Shown here: positions 58,195 to 64,000 of the stretch, piece after piece
Layout of the letters: every line of letters begins with the position of its first letter
Position numbering within the stretch: the first letter of the stretch is position 1
Assembly (NCBI RefSeq): GCF_001425305.1
Contig: NZ_LMEE01000002.1
Span: 940,191 to 1,004,190 of the forward strand
Source: Phenylobacterium sp. Root1290
Lineage (GTDB): Bacteria > Pseudomonadota > Alphaproteobacteria > Caulobacterales > Caulobacteraceae
Direction of reading: 5' to 3'
DNA length: 64,000 nt
Position numbers and translations under genes: made by a program
Notes under the pieces: model-generated
The model's input: the letters and a program-made list of their open reading frames with translations, nothing else
Databases searched by the model: none
What the model was told of the DNA's origin: nothing

Positions 58195-60003
58195 TTACCA
58201 GCCGCAGGATTCGCCCTTGTTCTGGACGGTCAGCCAATCGTTCAGCGGCTTGAAGTAGGCGGTCACGGCGCTGGCGTCCGCGTCCTTTTCGCCGGTGAAG
58301 GCGGCCATCGCCTCCGGCCAGGGCTTGGACGCGCCCATCTCCAGCATCGTGTTGAACTTCTGGCCCATTTCCTTTTCGCCGTAGACCGAGCAGCGATGCA
58401 GCGGGCCCTTCCAGCCGATCTGGTTGCAGGCGGCGCGGTGGAACTGGAACTGGTAGATGTGCGCCAGGAAGTAGCGGGTGTAGGGCACGTTGGCCGGCAC
58501 GTGATACTTGGCCCCCGCGTCGAAGGCGTCGGCCGGGCGCGGGCCAGGGGCCGCAAGGCCTTGATACTTAAGGCGCAGCTTCCACCATTCGTCGTTGTAG
58601 CGCTCTGGCGTCGCCTCGCCCGAGAACACTTCCCAGCGCCAGCGGTCGACCATCAGGCCGAAGGGCAGGAAGGCGATCTTGTCGAGCGCCATCTTCAGCA
58701 GGAAGGGGATGTCCTCGTCCGCGCCCGGTGCCTTGTCCAGCAGGCCGATCTGCTGGAGGTAGGTCGGGGTCAGGGCCGAGAGGCCGACGAAATCGCCGAT
58801 CGCCTCGTGGAAACCGTCGTTTGCGCCGTTCTTGAACAAGAACGGCTGGTCCTTGTAGGCGCGTTGGTAAACGTTGTGACCGAGCTCATGGTGAACGGTG
58901 TAGAAGTCGTCGCCGTCGACCTTGGTGCACATCTTGATGCGCACGTCGTCGCGGTCGTCGAGGTCCCAGGCCGAGGCGTGGCAGACCACTTCGCGGTCCT
59001 TCGGACGGGTGATCATCGAGCGCTGCCAGAAGGTCTCCGGCAGCGGCGAGATGCCGACCGAGGTGTAGAAGCTCTCCCCGGTCTTGACCATCTTCACCGG
59101 GTCATAGCCCTTTGAAACCAACAGCTTATCGAGGCTGTAGCTCGACGAAGCGGTCTTCGGCTGGACCACGTCGTAGACGTTGCCCCACTGCTGCGCCCAC
59201 ATGTTGCCGAGCAGGTCGGCGCGGATCGGGCCGGTCCGCGGCTGCACGGCGTCGCCGTACTTGTCGTTGAGCTGGCCGCGCACATAGCAGTGCAGATTGC
59301 GGTAGAACGGTTCGACCTGGTTCCACAGGCGGTCGGTCTCGGCCGCGAACTTGTCCGGGTCCATGTCGTAGCTGGACCGCCAGAGCGCGCCGGTGTCCTT
59401 GAAGCCCAGGTCGCGAGCCCCTTCGTTCGAGAGCTGGGCCAGCTTGGCGTAGTCGCCGCGCATCTGCGGGGCGACCGAATGCCAGCCCTCCCAGACCGCC
59501 TTCAGCTCGGCCGGATCGCGGCTCTTGGCGAGGATCTCCTCGGCGTCGTTGAGGGTCAGGGTCTTGCCGCCGTGCTGGAACTTGCCGGCCGAAAAGGTCG
59601 AGTCCAGACGCGTGGCGATGGTCGCCAGTTCGCTCGCCGCGCCGGGCCGGTCAGGGGCTGGGGAGACCAGGAACAGCTTGAGAAGTTTCAGCTTTCGCGC
59701 CGTCACCGGATCGGCGGCGACGCCGTCGAACCTGGCCGCCTCACGCGCGTAGCGGGCCGTCAGCTCGTTCTGCTCGGCGACAGCCTTGGCCTCCAGCCAC
59801 TGGGTGTCCTCGGTGATGTAGGTCGCCCGAACCCAGGCCGACTTGGCCACGTACTGGTTGAAGGCGGCGAGTTCGGCCTCGGCCTTGTCGACGAAGGCCT
59901 TGGCCTCGGCGGGGGTCGGCTTGGCAGGCTTGGGCGCCTGGGCCGAGGCCGGCGCGAACGCGAACAAAGCGACCGCCGTGGCGGCCAGAAGCTGGGATTT
60001 CAT
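58195..60003 (-). CDS. M2-family (ACE-type) peptidyl-dipeptidase
   Basis: A 602-residue zinc metallopeptidase with a signal peptide (MKSQLLAATAVALFAFAPASAQA). The HEXXH zinc site is in TVHHELGHNVYQRAY near residue 375, with the third ligand in GFHEAIGDFVGL about 24 residues further on. DLWRSS-like GALWRSSYDMDP and ADLLGNMWAQQWGNVYD segments are typical of M2. The enzyme removes C-terminal dipeptides. It is common in Caulobacterales and Xanthomonads as a periplasmic enzyme. It lies on the minus strand after the TadG-like gene, with no operon partner visible. Confidence 0.95.
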   Translation of the reverse strand: MKSQLLAATAVALFAFAPASAQAPKPAKPTPAEAKAFVDKAEAELAAFNQYVAKSAWVRATYITEDTQWLEAKAVAEQNELTARYAREAARFDGVAADPVTARKLKLLKLFLVSPAPDRPGAASELATIATRLDSTFSAGKFQHGGKTLTLNDAEEILAKSRDPAELKAVWEGWHSVAPQMRGDYAKLAQLSNEGARDLGFKDTGALWRSSYDMDPDKFAAETDRLWNQVEPFYRNLHCYVRGQLNDKYGDAVQPRTGPIRADLLGNMWAQQWGNVYDVVQPKTASSSYSLDKLLVSKGYDPVKMVKTGESFYTSVGISPLPETFWQRSMITRPKDREVVCHASAWDLDDRDDVRIKMCTKVDGDDFYTVHHELGHNVYQRAYKDQPFLFKNGANDGFHEAIGDFVGLSALTPTYLQQIGLLDKAPGADEDIPFLLKMALDKIAFLPFGLMVDRWRWEVFSGEATPERYNDEWWKLRLKYQGLAAPGPRPADAFDAGAKYHVPANVPYTRYFLAHIYQFQFHRAACNQIGWKGPLHRCSVYGEKEMGQKFNTMLEMGASKPWPEAMAAFTGEKDADASAVTAYFKPLNDWLTVQNKGESCGW

Positions 60004-60093
60004 GCGGCGAGACGTCCCTAAGTCGGCAAATGCGGCCTTCTGACCGCTCTGCTTGGGAAAGAAACGTCTGACGGCGAAGCCGTCAAGCTGCGC

Positions 60094-60288
60094 TTAGACG
60101 CGGGCCTCCGAGGCCGCCATGCGGATTGCGCTCTCGACCGACGCCTGGGCGTCGGATTGCGACAGATCGAGGCCCTGGGCGACCGTCTCGCCGTCCTCGT
60201 CAAAGATCCGCCAGGCCCAGCCGCGCTCGGCGTGGGCGAGAGAGTAGGCGAACGGAAGATCCGTCACGGGCGCCTCCACGAAACTCAT
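60094..60288 (-). CDS. Small hypothetical protein
   Basis: A 64-residue protein: MSFVEAPVTDLPFAYSLAHAERGWAWRIFDEDGETVAQGL, then a helical tail SDAQASVESAIRMAASEARV. The WAWRIFDEDGETVAQG strand pair followed by a helix is a small beta-beta-alpha unit seen in short alphaproteobacterial proteins. No ribosome-binding site is clear for ATG at 60288 or for ATG at 60303. It lies between the M2 peptidase and aldehyde dehydrogenase genes, and the function is unknown. Confidence 0.6.
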   Translation of the reverse strand: MSFVEAPVTDLPFAYSLAHAERGWAWRIFDEDGETVAQGLDLSQSDAQASVESAIRMAASEARV

Positions 60289-60438
60289 GCTGCAATGCGG
60301 CATGTCCGCTTTATGACGACTCCAAGACCAACCCGAGTCAAGCTTTCGGGCGGTTGCGGCGCAACACGAAAAGTTTCATCGGAACCAAGCGCGGACCTCG
60401 GAACCTATAGCCGGGCGAGCTTGGCCAAGGGATTTTGC

Positions 60439-61908
60439 ATGTCAGATCAACCGTCTGCTGATCAACTGAAGGCCGGCGCCGGGCGCCTGATCCGCCAGGC
60501 GGCGCTGGTCGCCGGCGAATGGGTCCCGACCGATGGCGCGAATGTCATCGAGGTCGTCAATCCTGCCGATGGGACGATCATCGGGCGGGTCCCAAAGCTG
60601 CCGAAGGATCAGGTCGAGCGGGCGATTCGCGCCGCGGCCGACGCCTTCCGGCCCTGGGCGGCGCTGAAAGGGGCCGAGCGCGGGGCGATCCTTTCCAAAT
60701 GGGCTCAGAAGGTTAGCGACAACGAGGACGCCCTGGCGGCGATCATCGCCCTGGAGAACGGCAAGCCGTTCAAGGAGGCGCTGGGCGAGGTCCGCTACGC
60801 AAACTCTTTCGTCAGCTGGTTCGGCAACCTTGCGCAAAGTCTGGACGGCAAGGCGATTCAGAGCCCCAACGGGCAGGATTTGATCCTCGCCTTCCAGGAA
60901 CCTGTCGGTCCGGTGGCGGCGATCACCCCGTGGAACTTCCCGGCGGCGATGATCACCCGCAAGGCGGCGGCCGCGTTCTGCGCCGGGTGCCCGGTGGTGC
61001 TCAAGCCCGCCTCGGCGACGCCGTTCACCGCCCTGGCCCTGGCCGCGCTGGCGCTGGAGGCCGGGGTCCCGGCCGGGTGCTTCTCGGTGGTGACGGGCGC
61101 CCAGGAGGTGGTCGGCGGGGCGCTGACCGCCTCGCCGCTGATCCGCAAGCTGTCGTTCACCGGCTCGACGCAGGTCGGCCGCACCCTGGCCGCGCAATGC
61201 GCGCCGACCCTGAAGCGGCTGTCGATGGAGCTGGGCGGGGCGGCGCCGCTGCTGGTGTTCGACGACGCCGACATCGAGGTCGCGGTCGAGGGCACGGTGG
61301 CCGGCAAGTTCCGCGCCGGAGGCCAGACCTGCGTCTGCCCCAACCGGGTCTATGTGCAGGCCGGCGTGCGCGAGCGCTTCGTCGCCGCTCTGGTCGAGAG
61401 GGTGAAGACCCTGAAGGTCGGCGATCCATTCGCGGAGGGTACGGTGATCGGGCCGCTGATCGACGCCAAGGGCGTGGCCAAGGTCGAGGACCACATCGCC
61501 CGCACCGTCGCGGCCGGCGGCCAGGTGCTGACCGGCGGCGAGCGGCTCGAGGGAAACTTCTTCCAGCCGACCGTGACCTTCGGCGGCGACGACGAACTGT
61601 TCTGTCACGAGGAGACCTTCGGGCCGCTGGTCCCGGTGTTCGAATTCCAGACCGAGGAGGAGGCCGTCGCCCGGGCCAACGCCTCGGAGTTCGGGCTGGC
61701 GGCGTTCCTGTTCACCGACGACCTCAACCGCGCCATGCGGGTCGGCCGGGCCATCGAGTCCGGCATCGTCGGGATCAACGCCGGCCTGATCTCCAACGCC
61801 GCCAATCCGTTCGGCGGGGTCAAGCAGAGCGGCTATGGCCGCGAGGGCTCGGTCTACGGCATCGCCGACTACATGCAGGTCAAGGCGCTGACCCTGGCGC
61901 TTCGCTAG
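60439..61908 (+). CDS. NAD(P)-dependent aldehyde dehydrogenase (succinate-semialdehyde dehydrogenase type)
   Basis: A 489-residue ALDH. The nucleotide region is ITPWNFPAAMITRKAAAAFCAGCPVVLKPAS; SFTGSTQVGRTL, the general base Glu in MELGGAAPLLVFDDAD, and the catalytic Cys in RAGGQTCVCPNRV are all present, as is the HEETFGPLVPVF and NPFGGVKQSGYGREG end. The MGxxxW-type GabD signature fits succinate-semialdehyde or glutarate-semialdehyde use. ATG at 60439 is used; an in-frame extension to 60157 lacks family similarity. Substrate is inferred by family only. Confidence 0.92.
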   Translation: MSDQPSADQLKAGAGRLIRQAALVAGEWVPTDGANVIEVVNPADGTIIGRVPKLPKDQVERAIRAAADAFRPWAALKGAERGAILSKWAQKVSDNEDALAAIIALENGKPFKEALGEVRYANSFVSWFGNLAQSLDGKAIQSPNGQDLILAFQEPVGPVAAITPWNFPAAMITRKAAAAFCAGCPVVLKPASATPFTALALAALALEAGVPAGCFSVVTGAQEVVGGALTASPLIRKLSFTGSTQVGRTLAAQCAPTLKRLSMELGGAAPLLVFDDADIEVAVEGTVAGKFRAGGQTCVCPNRVYVQAGVRERFVAALVERVKTLKVGDPFAEGTVIGPLIDAKGVAKVEDHIARTVAAGGQVLTGGERLEGNFFQPTVTFGGDDELFCHEETFGPLVPVFEFQTEEEAVARANASEFGLAAFLFTDDLNRAMRVGRAIESGIVGINAGLISNAANPFGGVKQSGYGREGSVYGIADYMQVKALTLALR

Positions 61909-62021
61909 GCTGGCGGCCTTGATCACCTTCGCCGCCGGATGCCATAGAGGCGTCGGGTGCCCGGTCCTGTCGGCCGGTCAGGTTTAACGTTGGTCGGGCC
62001 GCCAGCGCGGAGAACCGCGAC

Positions 62022-63218
62022 ATGCGCCAAGCCAAACGCCGCCCTTCCGTCCTTCGCGAGTTCCTGCAAAGCGGGGCGGCGGGCGGCCTGCTGCTGATGG
62101 GCGCGGCGCTGCTGGCGCTCATCGTCGCCAACTCGCCGCTGGCGGAGAGCTATTTCCATCTGCTCCACACGCCCCTGGGCGGGCTCGACGTGCTGCACTG
62201 GATCAACGATGGGCTGATGGCCCTGTTCTTCCTGTTCGTCGGTCTGGAGATCAAGCGGGAGTTCCTGGACGGTCAGCTCTCGACCTGGGCGAACCGGGCT
62301 CTGCCCTGCATCGCCGCGGCGGGCGGGGTGATCGTCCCCGGCCTGATCTATGCGGCCGTGAATGCCGGTCAGCCGGACACCTTGCGCGGCTGGGCCATCC
62401 CGACCGCCACCGACATCGCCTTTGCGCTGGGCGTGCTGTCCCTGCTCGGCTCGCGGGTTCCCACCAGCTTGAAGGTGTTCCTCGCGACCCTGGCCATCGT
62501 CGACGACCTGGTCGCCGTGCTGGTGATCGCCGTCTTCTACACCGCGGACCTGAACCTGGCGGCGCTGGGCGGGGCAGGCGTGGCGACGCTGCTGCTGATC
62601 GCGCTCAACCGGCTGAAGGTCGCCCGGCTGGCGCCCTACCTGGTGCTGGGCGCGGCCTTGTGGTGGCTGGTGCTGATGTCGGGCGTCCACGCCACCGTCG
62701 CCGGCGTGATCCTGGCCATGACCATACCGCTGCGCCGCTCCAAGGCCGCCCCCGACGACATGACCTCGCCTTTGCACCGGCTCGAGCATGGCTTGAACCC
62801 GTGGGTCGCGTTCGCAATCGTGCCCGTGTTCGGCTTCGCCAACGCCGGCGTTTCGTTCAGCGGCATGAGTGCGGGCGTCCTGCTGGAGCCGGTGACGCTG
62901 GGCGTCGCGCTGGGGCTTTTCGTCGGCAAGCAGGTCGGCGTGTTCGGCGCGGCCGCCGTGGCGATCAAGCTGCGGCTGGCCGACCTGCCGGTCGCCGCCT
63001 CGTGGCCGCAGCTCTATGGCGTGGCGCTGCTCTGCGGCATCGGCTTCACCATGAGCCTGTTCATCGGCCTGCTCGCCTTCCCCGATCCCGCCCTGCAGGA
63101 CGAGGTCAAGGTCGGGGTGCTGGCCGGATCCCTGGTCTCGGCCCTGTGCGGGGCCGCGCTGCTGAGCGTGGCCAAGCGCGAGCCGCCGAAGAGCGGCCCG
63201 GTTCCGGCGGACGTCTGA
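62022..63218 (+). CDS. nhaA: Na+/H+ antiporter NhaA
   Basis: A 398-residue antiporter with about 12 helices. Key parts: [24 protein letters not shown], the [42 protein letters not shown] stretch containing the two pore aspartates (DD), and AGVSFSG with [13 protein letters not shown] near the end. It exports Na+ in exchange for protons and supports pH and salt tolerance. It is convergent with the SulP gene, with six bases between the stops. Confidence 0.96.
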   Translation: MRQAKRRPSVLREFLQSGAAGGLLLMGAALLALIVANSPLAESYFHLLHTPLGGLDVLHWINDGLMALFFLFVGLEIKREFLDGQLSTWANRALPCIAAAGGVIVPGLIYAAVNAGQPDTLRGWAIPTATDIAFALGVLSLLGSRVPTSLKVFLATLAIVDDLVAVLVIAVFYTADLNLAALGGAGVATLLLIALNRLKVARLAPYLVLGAALWWLVLMSGVHATVAGVILAMTIPLRRSKAAPDDMTSPLHRLEHGLNPWVAFAIVPVFGFANAGVSFSGMSAGVLLEPVTLGVALGLFVGKQVGVFGAAAVAIKLRLADLPVAASWPQLYGVALLCGIGFTMSLFIGLLAFPDPALQDEVKVGVLAGSLVSALCGAALLSVAKREPPKSGPVPADV

Positions 63219-63224
63219 ACCAGG

Positions 63225-64000
63225 CTAGTGGACGCCGCCGCCGGCGGGCAGATGGCTCTTGTCGTACTTGCCGACCTGCCCGACCAGGGTCCTGCCCGCC
63301 TCGTTCATGCCGATGAGCTCCACCTCGGCGCCCTGGCGGCGATAGCGGAACACCACCTTGTCGAGGGCCGCGACGCCGGTCAGGTCCCAGAGGTGGGTGT
63401 CGGTCACGTCGATCTCGACCCGCCTGGGATGTCCGTGATGCTCGAAGCTGGCGGCGAACAGGTCGGCGGAGGCGAAGAACAGCTGGCCGCTCACGCGGTA
63501 GCGGAGCACGCCCTCCTCCGGCGTCGCGATCTCCTGCACGGCGATGGTCTTGCCGACCTTGCGCATGAAGAAGACGGCCGAGAGCAGGACGCCGAGCACC
63601 ACGCCCTTGGACAGGTCGTGCGTGGCGACCACGGTCACCGTCGTCGCCACCATGACGATCGAGGACTGCACCGGCGTGGACCGCAGCCGCAGCACCGAAC
63701 CCCAGTCGAACGTGCCGATCGACACCATGATCATCACGGCCACCAGGGCGGCCATCGGGATGCGGGCGACCCAGTCCTGCAGCACCAGGATCAGGAACAG
63801 CAGGAAGAGCCCCGCCCAAAGCGTCGAGAGCCGCCCGCGCGCGCCCGAGGTGACGTTGATCATCGACTGGCCGATCATGGCGCAGCCGGCCATGCCGCCG
63901 AACAGCGGCGACAGCACGTTGGCGATGCCCTGGCCGCGGGTCTCGCGATCCTTGTCGGACGGGGTGTCGGTGATGTCGTCCAGCAGGTTGGCGGTCAGCA
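63225..64000 (-). CDS. SulP-family anion transporter, C-terminal part
   Basis: The frame runs off the right edge, so about 258 residues are seen. The conserved SulP block reads LLTANLLDDITDTPSDKDRE, then GQGIANVLSPLFGGMAGCAMIGQSMINVTSGARGRLSTL. Several helices follow, then a C-terminal STAS domain (RRVEIDVTDTHLWDLTGVAALDKVVFRYRRQGAEVELIGMNEA). SulP carriers move sulfate, bicarbonate or other anions, often with Na+. The sequence ends GGGVH at its own TAG, so the 3' end is intact. N-terminal half lies outside. Confidence 0.93.
   Translation of the reverse strand, partial: LTANLLDDITDTPSDKDRETRGQGIANVLSPLFGGMAGCAMIGQSMINVTSGARGRLSTLWAGLFLLFLILVLQDWVARIPMAALVAVMIMVSIGTFDWGSVLRLRSTPVQSSIVMVATTVTVVATHDLSKGVVLGVLLSAVFFMRKVGKTIAVQEIATPEEGVLRYRVSGQLFFASADLFAASFEHHGHPRRVEIDVTDTHLWDLTGVAALDKVVFRYRRQGAEVELIGMNEAGRTLVGQVGKYDKSHLPAGGGVH

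Overview
This is a high-GC window from an alphaproteobacterium, very probably of the family Caulobacteraceae (Caulobacter or Phenylobacterium type). The lineage is suggested by genes typical of that group: a TipF-like degenerate EAL protein, RcdA (DUF1465), a ZapA/ZauP pair, a Calvin-type class II aldolase in a gap-pgk-fba run, and groESL with both a CIRCE operator and a sigma-32-like promoter. The content is mostly chromosomal housekeeping. I saw no integrase, transposase, CRISPR array, tRNA or rRNA.

Layout. 1-8.2 kb: the end of tipF, a HAD-IIA phosphatase, a MaoC hydratase, ribF, a GreA/Rnk-type regulator (minus strand), ileS, lspA and a DUF3035 lipoprotein. 8.2-14.5 kb: TraB/GumN protein, mutL, a GDYXXLXY/DUF2157 membrane pair and a soluble hybrid histidine kinase. 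14.5-18.5 kb: a YjhX-family (UPF0386) gene without an evident antitoxin, two unusual CTAG-ended hairpins, rsmD, a pseudouridine synthase with a long Gly/Pro/Arg tail, tadA and a DUF6265 protein. 18.5-26 kb: lipid and small-molecule metabolism (alkyl-sulfatase-like MBL enzyme, MFE-type SDR, acyl-CoA dehydrogenase, two acetyltransferases, TauE/SafE permease, VOC protein). 26-31.8 kb: groESL, a small holin-like membrane protein, an EF-hand protein, YmdB phosphodiesterase, 5-formyl-THF cyclo-ligase, a predicted 6S RNA, zapA and zauP. 31.9-39.6 kb: carbon metabolism (tkt, gap, pgk, fba) interrupted by purT and a MliC-type lipoprotein.

39.6-49.8 kb: an MHS-type transporter with a large cysteine-containing loop, bfr and bfd with Fur-like palindromes, thiE, an inositol monophosphatase-family enzyme, a glycerophosphodiesterase, an ABC exporter, rpmE, rcdA, a DUF1192 protein and a quinone oxidoreductase. 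49.8-56.4 kb is the most accessory-looking part: four consecutive paralogous GPH-family sugar-type transporters with no enzyme between them. 56.4-64 kb: a TadG-like von Willebrand protein with an inserted beta-domain, an M2 (ACE-type) peptidase, an aldehyde dehydrogenase, nhaA and the C-terminal part of a SulP transporter that runs off the window.

Intergenic space is unusually structured. A GTCATCCC...GGGATGAC composite double hairpin occurs four times, a CTAG-ended hairpin occurs twice side by side, and three convergent gene pairs share one CTAG as the stop codon of both genes. The most noteworthy candidates are the four-transporter array, the twin CTAG hairpins, the zapA-6S-fau arrangement, and the TadG protein with its inserted domain.
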